64,000 nt of DNA, taken from contig MNCI01013653.1 in the NCBI GenBank assembly GCA_015680685.1, positions 25,828 through 89,827 on the forward strand, in the 5' to 3' direction. A program made the position numbers and the translations under genes. Source of the stretch: Gnetum montanum. Lineage: Eukaryota > Streptophyta > Gnetopsida > Gnetales > Gnetaceae. Shown in pieces: positions 12,777 to 22,955 of the stretch. The stretch's first letter is position 1; every line of letters starts with the position of its first letter. The notes under the pieces were generated by a model. That model saw only the letters and a program-made list of their open reading frames with translations, made no database searches and had not been told where the DNA came from.

Positions 12777-13223
12777 CTTTATACCTTGTACACCGTTCCA
12801 GAAGGATTCTGGAACAAGGTATGCACATGAGATGCTAAGAATAAAGTGCTATTGATGTTGTGAGGGCTACATGATAATAAGTCCCATACATGCATCAATG
12901 GATAGGTGGATCTGCACCCTTCATAGGGACAATCCCCAACCATGAATAATCCCTTGACATCAACCATGAAGTCCACTATACCATTTGAAGATCCCGGTAA
13001 CATGGTCTCAAGGACTCTCCATGCTGATTGTTCATTTAGGTGAGACCACACCACCACACTGAATCTTTGTAAGATGAAGGCAAGGAATTCACTGACACCC
13101 ATTCTGAACCATATCCCATTTCGATCAATAGTCATATCAGGTACTGGTTCATCACAATCAATAGGCCCAAACCATGCCAGAACTCCAACAAGTTCCACCA
13201 CAAGAAGGAAAGGTTTATGACAT
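12777..13223 (-). pseudogene. Exon 2 of copy A: degenerate NIF/FCP1-like HAD phosphatase domain
   Basis: HAD phosphatases of the NIF/FCP1 type open with a hydrophobic strand and DxDG(V/L)L, then RPG..FL......V.IWSS, then N(T)LLVDDSP....NP. This exon shows, in that order and spacing, FLLVVELVGVLAW, FRMGVSEFLAF, FSVVVWSHLNEQ, HVWDLLSC and NSTLFLASHVHTLFQNP. The nucleophile Asp is Glu here and the DDSP motif is ASHV, so no phosphatase activity is expected. Acceptor GTGCAG precedes the exon; the donor is AAAG|GTAAGT, with an in-frame TAA just before it that copies B and C lack. The family call rests on motif order read by eye. Confidence 0.65.
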
Positions 13224-13309
13224 CTGCACATGTTCAAGAACCAGAATTGGTAAGCCATGAAAAACAATATAGGTTTTACACTAGGGTCAGCACTTGAAAA
13301 CATTTTTTT

Positions 13310-14182
13310 TCAAGGTTCACACATAGCGTGTAGACCCTGCACGCTCAGTGTGTAGACCCTACACGCTGAGCATTTTTCCCCCTCTTGCACACTAACATCT
13401 ACGCTAAAACAACAGGCCAAATCTCACACAAATTCTATGCGCCAAAAATGAAAAAGGATGAAACTGAACGCAAATGGACAAAAATAGTAAACAAAAAATA
13501 TAAATTTTGATAGGGAACCAAGGCCTACCGGCGCACTGATCTGGACAATGATGCCATCATAGGCTTGGGCAAGCATCAGAGCATTGCCTCACTCTCCTCG
13601 GTGAAGGTCAAGTTTGGCTCCTTCCTCCCTGAGTCCCACACCCACTTCCCCTTGCCCATGCCTTAACGCTAGGGTTTGCAGAGGTTCACACTGGGGTTTG
13701 TAGAGCTTCACACTGGGGTTTGCAGAGCGTTCACAATGAGGACTTCTCCAGGTGGCATGTTGATGCTCTCTCTCGATGTGTCCAGATCTTTGCCCTATTC
13801 CTACCTCCTGCTAATCGATCTTCGCTTCCTCATCACCCTGAATCTCCACTGAGAGGCTCACGCTAGGAGGTTTACGCTGCACTTAATTTTATGCTGAGCA
13901 TAGATACACGCCAAGCTCTGGTTCATACTAGGATTTGATCTAGGTTCACGTTGTCTTTGGCTCAACTTTGGGGTTCACGCCTCCTACCGTTTTTTTTAAG
14001 TTAATTTCTATTCATCTCCACTTTGTTCACACTGCCTCACCCTCTAGGAAATCAGCATCTTGGCCATTTTACTCGAATTAATGATTTACTAAAACACAAA
14101 TACATATTAACAAAACTAAAGAGTATATAACTATGTACTAGGCTAAACATCACTCATGTAAGACCTTGCCTAAACTAAGCCC
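13310..14182. other. Non-coding spacer with short repeats between antisense gene copy A and RT
   Basis: Upstream side of antisense gene copy A. It contains two near-identical GTGTAGACCCTRCACGCT units (about 13335-13370) and three copies of a ~22-bp GGGTTTGCAGAGSTTCACAC unit (about 13672-13735). Apart from the weak exon 1 candidate (13529-13659) I see no coding content. Confidence 0.5.
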
Positions 14183-14571
14183 TTTGATACATACACTTCA
14201 TCTCGTAGTTTCACACTTAACAAGCATTACAAATTGTATAATCAACTAGAAACTATAAACAAACCATGAACAGCCCAGTAAGGCCCTAAACTGCCGCAAA
14301 TAGCCCAATAATGCCCTAAACTGCCACAATTGGCCAAGTATGGTCTTAAACCGTCGTGCGACCAAGTGAGACATTCNGAATGTCTCACTTGGTCGCACGA
14401 CGGTTTAAGACCATACTTGGCCAATTGTGGCAGTTTAGGGCATTATTGGGCTATTTGCGGCAGTTTAGGGCCTTACTGGGCTGTTCATGGTTTGTTTATA
14501 GTTTCTAGTTGATTATACAATTTGTAATGCTTGTTAAGTGTGAAACTACGAGATGAAGTGTATGTATCAAA
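14183..14571. repeat. Perfect inverted repeat, 194-bp arms, single N at centre
   Basis: Bases 14183-14376 are the exact reverse complement of 14378-14571, with a lone N at 14377 and another lone N at 14572. The left arm carries TAAACT minisatellite units in the element's sense orientation (GGCCCTAAACTGCC); the right arm is the reverse. RT homology begins directly after the second N. A perfect arm match inside old, diverged sequence together with the single Ns suggests an assembly or chimeric-read artefact. Confidence 0.9.
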
Positions 14572-14572
14572 N

Positions 14573-15906
14573 TGAAGTCAAGAAGCTAAAACTAAGTACT
14601 TTACTAGACCCACAACTCTCCAATGACATAGCAACAGTGCTAAAAGGCAACATCAAGTCTTTCTCTTGGTCTTACACCAACATGCCTGGGCTATACCCTC
14701 GAATAGTCCAACACAACATCACACTCAACCCAAAGTTAAGACTAGTGAAACAAAAAGCACGTAAGGTTAAGCCTGAAGTAGCGTTGGCATTTTGCAAAAG
14801 ATCATCAAACTTTATCAAGCTGGTTTCATTTGGGCTGTTGACTATGCTGATTAGATATCCACATGGTCATTGTCCCGAAGAAAAATGGGAGCATTCGCCT
14901 ATGCATTGACTTTCGGGACCTCAACTTAGCGACCATAAAAGACAACTTTCCTCTACCTAGTATTGATCAACTAGTTGACTCAGTTGTTGGGCATGCACTG
15001 TTATCTTTTATGGATGGCTTCTCTGGATATAATCAGATCCAGATTAACCCTGAACATCAACTCAGGATAACCTTCATGACACCATGGGAAACATTTTGTT
15101 ACACAATGATGCCCTTCGGCTTAAAGAATGCTGGTGCTACGTATCAATGAGCAATGACCTTCATCTTCAGTGATTACCTCCTTCATTTGCTCAATGATTA
15201 CCTAGACGATATAGTGGTTAAATCAAAGACACAAGAGCAGCACATAAAAGACCTAGACTTAGTACTTAAGCGATGTTTAAAATATGAGCTCAGACTAAAC
15301 CCAAAAAAGTGTGTCTTTGGGGTCAAATCAGGAAAAATGTTAGGATTCATAGTTTCAGAAGTAGGGATTCGAGTAGACCCCGACAAGGTAAAGGCTATCA
15401 AAAACTTGCAACCACCAAACAACCTTACCGAACTTCGAGGCCTACAAGGTAGATTACAGTTCATTAGGTGCTTTATAGAAAAATTGATTGATAAATTAAA
15501 ATCCATGAACCATTTGCTATGCAAGAGTGTACACTTTCAAAGAACCCCACAATGCCAGGAAGCTTTTGACAATATCAAAATAGCACTGACTCAATTACTG
15601 ATAGTTTATCCACCTCAGAGCAATAAATCATTCTACATCTACGTTGCCACAATGGATTCATCAATCGCGTCTATGCTTTGCCAGAAACAAGATGATGGGA
15701 CTAAGGTTCCTGTTTACTATTTGAGCCATGCATTAGTAACCCATGAACAGCATTACAATGATGTGGAAAGATCATGCCTTACCCTTATCTTTTCTTTAAA
15801 TAAGTGTCGACATTATCTCTTTCGAAAACAAGTCAACATAATCTGTAAGGACAATGTGCTCAGAGCTATCACAAACAACATGTATGAATCTAATAAGATA
15901 GCTTGA
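14573..15906 (+). pseudogene. Reverse transcriptase and RNase H, element A
   Basis: Copies element RNA to DNA. The frame opens at EVKKLKLSTLL right after the N, then VPKKNGSIRLCIDFRDLN (fingers), LLSFMDGFSGYNQI, MPFGLKNAGATYQ and the catalytic box YLDD (15199-15210; usual form YVDD), then thumb and connection (FGVKSGKMLGFIVSE), then the first RNase H (YYLSHALVTHEQHYNDVER). A frameshift lies near 14860, and TGA stops at 15151 and 15904 replace an Arg and a Trp codon of the relatives. The missing N-terminal ~130 codons are lost at the assembly break. Confidence 0.9.
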
Positions 15907-16470
15907 TGGAAAGAAATGATTGCTGAATTTGACCTGCATTACATAACCCAATCATCCATAAAAGGTCAAGCTATAGTCAACCAGATGACCACATCACCAA
16001 CACAAGATCAAGCAACGATTAATCTAGAATTCCTAGACAAAAGCGTAAGCACAATTGACATAGTGCCCGATAACTATGATGCGATACTAAACTTCGATGG
16101 ACCATCCACCTCCTGAGGTGGAAGTTCCGCTTCTGTTATCACATATCCCTCTAGAGAAATCCAACCCTTTGCTTACCGATTTAACTTCCTTGTACCAATA
16201 ACATAGCAAAATATGAAGGTCTCCTCAGAGGCCTCATGGCAGCACAAGCTTCAAACATCACACGTCTTGTAGTCAAAGGCGACTCACAGTTAATCATAAA
16301 CCAAGTCAAAGATGTTTACGCATGCAAGGCATCCCATCTACAACCCTACTGTGACCTGACGAAACACTTGCTGAAATAGTTTGTAAATATAGAACTACAA
16401 CATGTGCCTAGAAATAATAATACCATCACAGACGCATTAGCCACTTTATCTCTAAACATCTCACCGGACA
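15907..16470 (+). pseudogene. Second (archaeal-type) RNase H, element A
   Basis: A second RNase H between RNase H and integrase is diagnostic of the plant Tat lineage. Motifs in order: LNFDGPSTS (first Asp), NIAKYEGLLRGLMAA (Glu), VKGDSQLIINQV (second Asp) and PRNNNTITDALATL (last acidic position). Stops at 16114 (TGA) and 16378 (TAG) break the frame. Confidence 0.8.
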
Positions 16471-17812
16471 TGTTTCATGTGTTTTCCAATTCCATCATGA
16501 GCTGCAACAAGCCTATAACTGACACTCCCGATGAACCTTCCATAGCATCCGTTAGCACGACACACGCTGTAAAGTGGTACGATGACATCAAAGAGTACCT
16601 TTTGCATGGTGAACCACCTCAACATCTAGCGAATGCACAGAAGGATGCAGTGTGAAAACACTCTCGACAGTATACACTAGTAGGAGATACGTTATGTCGT
16701 AGATCCTATGAGGGCATTTTACTGGTATGCATTAATAGCACCAATGGCCAAACTGTCGTGGATCAAGTTCATGAGGGACTCTGCAGAGGGCACATAGCAC
16801 CCAAAGCAATGGCAACCAAAATAAGATGCTTGGGGTACTATTGGCCACATATGAAATACGACTATTTCTCCAAAGTCAAAACATGTGATATGTATCACAA
16901 GCATGGGAATCTTATACATGTTCTACCCAATGAGTTGCATATGGCTCAAATCACATGGCCTTTCCAAAAATGGGGGTTAGACATCATTGGACCAATAACT
17001 CCCCCATCTTCAGTGGGGCATAGCTTCATCATAACCGTGACTGAATACTTCACGAAATGGGTAGAAGCTATTCTTCTTAGGAAGACCACATTGAAACAAG
17101 TATGCAACTTTATTCTCGAAAACATTTTGACTCATTTTGGCATCTCGATGACTATCATCACTGACAACAGGCCACAATTCAGCAGTATTGAAACAAAAGC
17201 GTTTTGTAAAATCTTAGGTATTAAACACTTGTTTTCATCACCTTACTATCCTCAAAGAAACGGACAAGCAGAAGCCACAAATAAAACTATCATGGTGCTC
17301 AAGAAAATGCTTCATCAGAGCAAACGAAGATGGCACGAGTAGCTAGTTTATGCGCTATGGGCATACAGAACAACACATAGGACATCCACAGGTAAAACAC
17401 CATATAGTCTTGTTTATGGTTCAGAAGCTGTTTTACCTCTGGAGTTGCAGGTACCATCCTTAAGGATCACTATCCAGACTCCTCGATGAAGTTCAGAACA
17501 ATGAGTTGCACATTGTTGACCTTGACTCAGTGGAAGAAGAACACACACGAACACTTGATGAAATTGAGTGGTACCAGAAGCAACAACGACGGTGCCATCA
17601 ACATGACATCCATAAGTGCCTGATCAAAGAAGGGGACCTTGTACTTAAGGTGGTTTGTGAACATGCAGTAAGTTCTTAGCCAATTGGAAAGGGCCTTACT
17701 TGGTCACCAAAGCATACAGTAATGGAGCATTCAAACTAGCAGGCATGGATGGAAAGGAATTGGCCAATCCTAAAAATCACGTGTACCTGAAACCATTCCA
17801 TGTCTGATGATC
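16471..17812 (+). pseudogene. Integrase, element A
   Basis: Inserts the cDNA into the host genome. The zinc-binding part has VHEGLCRGHIAP...TCDMYHKHGN, with the last Cys of HHCC changed to Tyr. The catalytic core shows WGLDIIGPITPP, TDNRPQFSS (Gly changed to Arg) and NGQAEATNK for the D,D-35-E triad. The C-terminal part (GPYLVTKAYSNGAFKLA-like, 17690-17790) matches the ends in B and C. Stops at 16653 and 17341 and a frameshift after ~17460 are visible. No chromodomain is seen, as expected for Tat. Confidence 0.88.
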
Positions 17813-17814
17813 TT

Positions 17815-18100
17815 AAGATACATCTTTGTCCTGGCATCATGACGATAAACTGATACTGCAGATACGTCCTGGCGTCATGATGATAAATCGACATCACAGA
17901 GCTCCGTCTGACATGACGTCAAGTTATCACACTCATTTGCCAAAGTCCACTAAGACTATAAACTAGCTTGCCTCTTCATAGTACACCATGACTATAAACT
18001 AGCATCACACCATCCGCTAGGATGATAAACTGGCAACGTCCAGCAGGTTATGACGTAAAACTAACCCACGATGGTCCTCTAAGACTATAAACTGGCAAGA
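17815..18100 (+). repeat. Degenerate TAAACT minisatellite after integrase (A)
   Basis: Units such as CTGGCGTCATGATGATAAA, then CCACTAAGACTATAAACTAG, repeated irregularly eight or more times. The same array follows integrase in C (51540-51860) and in B (24120-24480). Confidence 0.75.
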
Positions 18101-18109
18101 TCATTTCTA

Positions 18110-18590
18110 GCACATTCATCTGTTGCTGTAATTCATGAAATTTCTTCATCTATGCCTGCTGCATCATTCATCACACTGGCTCTGATGACAATATTGCTTC
18201 TCATTTTGTTTGCCTTAAGTTACACATGGTGCCCCCATTTGCGTCGGTCACATTCATGTTTGAAGTGTTCGCTAACTCATTCACTTGTGGTGTTCTTGTC
18301 TTCTTGGAGTTGTGTTTGTAGGATGACACCCAGTGGTGCTCGTACACGGATACACTTCATCATGGTGACAAGGTTCTACATTGTTTCTAACGCACGAAAT
18401 CAGGTTAATCAATCTGTTCAAAAGTATATTCCCAGCCCCCAATACATTCTCCACCTCCCCAACACTCTCATTCCCTTTCCTACCCGATTACAGTTCCCAG
18501 ATACACCAATACACCCCAAAACTTTGAGCACACTGTTGCATGCTGCGACACTCTCAAGCAGTTGTAACACACAACACAGCACATGAGCAT
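18110..18590 (+). other. Conserved 3' region with small hydrophobic ORF (A)
   Basis: A 144-codon open stretch (18152-18586) starts with a helix-like hydrophobic run (FITLALMTILLLILFAL), then a short Cys motif (CLKC), then MTPSGARTRIHFI. The related region of C encodes FITWTLTTLLLFNFVFLLL, CLKC and MTPRGVRTWMHFI, so the peptide pattern is kept although the DNA has diverged. It lies between integrase and the polypurine stretch. Whether it is translated is unknown; it could be an env-like remnant or merely conserved 3' UTR. Confidence 0.45.
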
Positions 18591-18599
18591 GAGTGCAAA

Positions 18600-18690
18600 A
18601 TTAAAAGAAAGCTCTTTCCAAAAAAAATAAAATAAATAAAAAAGAAAAAAAAAGAGAAAAATAAAAGGAAAAGATCAAAGAGAAAAATGA
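18600..18690 (+). promoter_or_regulatory. Polypurine tract region (A)
   Basis: Almost uninterrupted A/G run (AAAAAGAAAAAAAAAGAGAA and similar) at the place expected for plus-strand priming before a 3' LTR. Element C has a matching run at 52385-52440. Confidence 0.5.
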
Positions 18691-20965
18691 ACCACAAAAC
18701 CCTTGGCATTTCTCACGCAAGCCCTAGGTAGGAAGGAAATTGTCTTGGAAAGAAATACTCATGTCTCAAACCATCATGTTTCACCTCACTGCGTGGTTTT
18801 GGCTGTCGGACAATGGGTTCCCTTAGAAACTCCACAAGGGTCCTGTTTCTCCAAAGAACACATCACCTCATCATGTGGCTTTGGTTGCGACAACAAGTTC
18901 TCTCAAACATAATACAAGAGTCTCGTTTCTCCAAAGCATGTATTCCTCATGCCTTGGTCCCAATTCTGCCAAATATTGCCCATCGACAAGGAACAACATG
19001 ACTTGTTTACACAAGATGAAAAGTCCTCTTCCACGTTAGCACAATTCCTTAATCAATTCCCAATCCCACAGTTGCAAACATCTACCTACCCATTTCAAAA
19101 CCTTGTTACCTACACCCTTGTACTCTAAATACAATGCGATGACATCTGGCCAAGTGCCAAAGGACAATGTTGGCTACCAGTTTTCTTGTGGTGTTTTGTA
19201 CTTCTTTTACGGTGCCTCTTGGGTCAATTCCTCCAAACTTCAACAAAGAGGGGCCAATGAAACACCAAAAAAAATGTGGACCCAGTAATTTCAGATAAGA
19301 ATCAAGCTAAGTCATAATGCTTCCCAGCATGACTGAAACTTGCAAACTTCACAAACAGCATCAAATGGAGTCAAATCAAGTAAGTAAAAGTTCCCTGAGA
19401 TCCATTCGAGACTACGTCAATATCTGGCAACAAGAACTGCAAGTTCCAAGCTCAAAACACTTAGTTTTCACTAAGTATACTTCTTGCACACAGGCTTGCA
19501 CGCCCAACGTGCAACTCACCGTGCAGCAACTTTTGGGCCCCAAACACTCACCAAAACAAGCTAGAAATGAAGGTTTGGACTCCCCGAGACCTTCCCCAAG
19601 GTCCCGAGCAGCTCTCAGGCTCCTGAAAATCAAGTTTTGGGCTCCAAATGATGGGTTTTCATGCCTGCACGCTGGCCTGCACGCCCAGCATGTACCATCA
19701 TAAAGAGACCAAAACAAGCAATCAACTCCTAGAGGTAGGGAAACCATCAGGCATCATCCTGGGCTCCCAAAAATCAAGTTTTAACCTTGAAAAGTGGTAG
19801 TTTTATGCCTGTATGCTGGCCTGCATGCCCAGCGTGCAGCCCTGCATGCACCACTTTGAACATGGTTGATCAGCCATTTTAGGCAAGATTTTAACATGGA
19901 GTCCAACCTCAAGGCATGGTCAATGAATCTACAAGTCCACAAGCTCCGGAGACATCAATGTTTGGCATTAGAAGGTTCATTCTTGGCCCTGCATGCCCAG
20001 CATGCATGCTCAACATACAGCACAATGTGCACATTAGAAACATGCCCAAAACTCAGTCAAATCAAGGTCAAATCAGCCCAAAATCGATAGGTAGCATCCT
20101 CAAGACATCAAGCATCTAGATCCATGCTCAAAAACTAGCTTCATAGTTCAAAATTTGGTCATAAATTCTTCATGCTTGCCCACATGCTATCCAGTTTGTG
20201 GCGCGTATACACCCAGCGTGTACATGCTGGCATGCTACACACTTGTAAAGCTTCGTTCTTTTGCATCCGGTCGATGCTCCACATGTCATCCGATCTAAAA
20301 TATCAGCATCACATAGCCAATCATCCCATCTCAGATCCAAATTTAAAACCTAAATTTGTACAAAAACCTAGATTTTTTACCAGATCAAGGTTCGAAAATT
20401 CAGAAAATCTAGGAAAAAATTTGGGCAACCCACACTTAGAGCATCAAGAACACCCACCCTGCACGCTGGACTTCCACACAACACACTAAGCATACAGCCT
20501 TCACACTGTTCCTACAGCCCAAACTAGCATACCATCATCCCTCCACATCCACCGGGGCTCTTCGTCCACCTTGTGTCAGATTCACAACTGCATCTAGACC
20601 GGTGCATTGTAATTTTCATTATGCAATAATATTGCTATATTTTTTGGCCAATATTTGTTACAGTTCTCATTCGTTCTTGCATTTTTGGCTAATATTTGTT
20701 AAATTTTTCATTCTTATTTGTTTACCTCTTATTTACATTCCTGCACGCTTGCATTCTGGTTTACATTTATCACACCATTTACATATAACCCAGCGTATTG
20801 CACATTGTCATACGTTTGGGGAAATCCTTGTCTGATCCACGTGCGAACCACCCAAGGTACTCTACCTTCGTCAGTTTCAGCTTGCCCTCAGGAAAAGGTA
20901 GGGTCTTTTGTGCTTGTCTGTAGATCTCATGGTCTCCATTTCATTCCAGCCACGCACCGACGATT
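18691..20965 (+). other. Probable 3' LTR / U3-rich region of element A with GCACGC-AGCGTGC motifs
   Basis: Non-coding. The first ~800 bases match 52446-53290 in element C. From 19490 to 20510 many near-palindromic words such as TGCACGCCCAGCGTGCA occur singly or in pairs. A T-rich stretch at 20600-20760 and the abrupt start of gag homology at about 20965 fit an LTR end there. Exact LTR borders and TSD could not be fixed. The open stretches here have no recognisable product. Confidence 0.4.
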
Positions 20966-21311
20966 TTAGACAGTAAACAACGTATGATTGATAGGGGTGA
21001 AATAACATTTGATGATGCCAACCCTATTAAACTGCAGAATCAATCTATGGGTGTGTCCAAATACCCCCTTAATACTAAGGAATATCCTTACATTATTAAC
21101 ATAGTCCATATCAGAAATGAACAAGGAATGCCCAGAAAAGCTTTTGTGATTCACGCTCCTCCTACAGCGCCAACATCATCCCGACAATCTTCGTATCCCA
21201 CATACAATCTGCCTACACCTACAAAGCCATTTGTCATTCATGTACCCCCTGTCAATGCAACCGTCAATGTACAACCACCTACCTGGCCCACTCCCTTTGT
21301 GGTCTAGGTGC
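20966..21311 (+). pseudogene. gag linker of element C, part 1 (cut by element B)
   Basis: Begins within the segment following the zinc knuckle (MIDRGEITFDDANP, compare MIDGGEITFDE in A), then SKYPLNTKEYPYIINIV and the FVIHAPP / FVIHVPP linker repeats. The N-terminal gag of C is missing; a boundary to the probable LTR of A lies at about 20965. Frame is cut by element B and resumes at 39241. GGTGC at 21307-21311 is the left target duplication. Confidence 0.75.
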
Positions 21312-22940
21312 TATAACGATGGAAAACATCGATCGTTGGAAATACCAAAAAAAAAGTCTGTGTACACAGTTCTAACCCCAGATCCGTGCGAGGACCGTGC
21401 TGGAGAAAAACGAATCTGAGGTGCCCTGAACGGTCTTGTCAATCAGACAGGGACTTACTTGATCAGTAAAAATTTTGTTATATTTGGATGAAAAAATGAT
21501 GGTTCTTTGTGAGAAGATATAATATTGTTAACTTAGAAGGTAATTGAAAATGATGTAATAAATTTAAAATAATTTGCAAGATTCATATAAATAGGGAACA
21601 AGAGATCGGATTTAGAACGTAAGCAATCCCAAGATCTGGGATTCAACTCACGAACAAAATATATTGAACATAATGACTACAGGTAGACTTCGATTTAGGC
21701 AGAGCATGTGCCAACAACAAGAAAGTTGTTCAAAGATGAAGCAAGCAAAGGTCGATCTACCTTGTTCTAGTGGATCCGGGTACAAGGAGGTCAGACCCGA
21801 AGCAGAATGTCTATCAATCGGCTATTTCTGACTGAAGATTCTTGCCAATTTCCTTTGATATTCTTGCGATTACTGATCCTCTTTGTTCTCTTGTCAATCC
21901 TTGCTAAAAGTTGTTAACGATTGCCAACGGAAGGAAAAAATCACTCACAGAGAAAATTTTTCAAATCTTAGGAGAGATTTTTGCCCACCCTTTGATCTTT
22001 TTTGACATGAGTATTTATAAGATTAGGGTCAGGAGAAAAATGTAGTTTAGATGACGCATGTCCTGAACCTACAAAATTTCGTTGACTTGATGTGTTTGTT
22101 GTTGAAGCTTATGGTGCCATGCTGTATTACGCTCTGAAGTGTAATGCATCATAAACCACTCTTTTTTGGAGTTTTGATGACAAACTATTATTAGATTACA
22201 CTGCGATACGCTAAAAAGCATATTGTAGCATGTGAACTGCTGATATTTGAATCGTGCTATCTCTGGCATGGCTTGTATTACACTACGTTATGCTAGATTA
22301 CACTGCATCATTCTAGATTACACTGCATCATGCCAGATTACGCTGCATCCTGCTAGATTACGTTGCATCATACCAGGTTACGCTTCATAGCATAATTCAA
22401 TGCAAAATAGCGAACCTGCAAAAAATTGAAGTGTTGTCACTACAGTTCCTCTGTTTCAGATCAATCCTTCCGAGGTTTATTACGCCATGCTGCGTAATGC
22501 ACCGTAATAAGCCCCCCTTAACCAAGAAAGAAAACTTGCTGAAATGCACGACATGCTGCAGATCATTGCCTAAACCTTAATATTTTTGTTGGGTCATCCA
22601 AGTCTTGAATATTTTCCATCTTTGATGTTGCGGTGGACTACCTTCTGACATTATGCTGCATCATGTGACTTTACGCCATGTTGCGTAATGTGGCATAATA
22701 TGCTAAAAGTTAATATTTTCGAAACATAGAAAATTTGCAAAGTTGAAGGCTTTCCGCAATGCACCCATCACCTTGTTATATCTTCTGAAATTTATTTTTG
22801 TTGTGCTATGCAATGCAGCATGGCAGGGCAGACCTTTAATCGAAAAGGGAACTTGCTATGCCACGCCTTGTCGCGACTCCTTGCCTGAATTGCTAGGTTT
22901 TGCTGAACCGTTGAGGCCTCAAAATTTTCATGGTGTTTCA
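21312..22940 (-). repeat. 3' LTR of element B
   Basis: On the plus strand starts TATAACGATGG (TG end mutated) and ends GGTGTTTCA; read on the element strand it begins TGAAACACC. Contains a minus-strand TATA box near 22010-22022, and five 20-bp tandem units at 22291-22390. Matches 37610-39235 throughout. Confidence 0.93.
22291..22390. repeat. Five 20-bp tandem units in LTR of B
   Basis: Unit of the form TGCTAGATTACACTGCATCA, exactly 20 bp, five copies with substitutions. The other LTR has the same five-unit array at 38586-38685, so it predates the insertion. Confidence 0.85.
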
Positions 22941-22955
22941 ATAGCCCCTCTTTGT
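22941..22955 (-). promoter_or_regulatory. Polypurine tract of element B
   Basis: ACAAAGAGGGGCTAT on the minus strand directly abuts the TGAAAC start of the 3' LTR, as expected for the plus-strand primer. Confidence 0.7.

Larger units (their letters stand above)
6766..13659 (-). pseudogene. Antisense multi-exon gene, copy A (HAD-like + transposon-protein-like + coiled coil)
   Basis: Gene on the strand opposite to element A, between its protease and RT. Exons inferred by comparison with copies B and C and from GT-AG sites: a weak exon 1 (13529-13659), exon 2 12777-13223, exon 3 12430-12715, exon 4 11295-12341, exon 5 11145-11195 plus 8063-8277 (split by solo LTR S2), exon 6 7770-7973, exon 7 6975-7679, exon 8 6766-6867. 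Donors are GTAAGT, GTGAGT or GTATGT in most cases. The product would have a HAD-phosphatase-like domain, a domain like that of putative plant transposon proteins, an acidic linker, a Glu/Lys/Gln-rich coiled coil and an acidic tail ending APLDPDV. Stops in exons 2, 4 and 7, a deletion with frameshift near 7255 and the LTR insertion show that this copy is dead. The function is unknown. Confidence 0.75.

Noticed and set aside
14242-14512. Two identical 60-residue ORFs on opposite strands
   Set aside because: Mirror images created by the perfect palindrome around the single N; no protein family recognised.
19317-20489. Series of 70-130 residue ORFs in the probable LTR of A
   Set aside because: Cys/His-rich translations follow from the repeated GCACGC words; no conserved frame with element C.
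22291-22390. Possible CRISPR-like array
   Set aside because: Units are directly adjacent without unique spacers and lie in an LTR of a plant retrotransposon.
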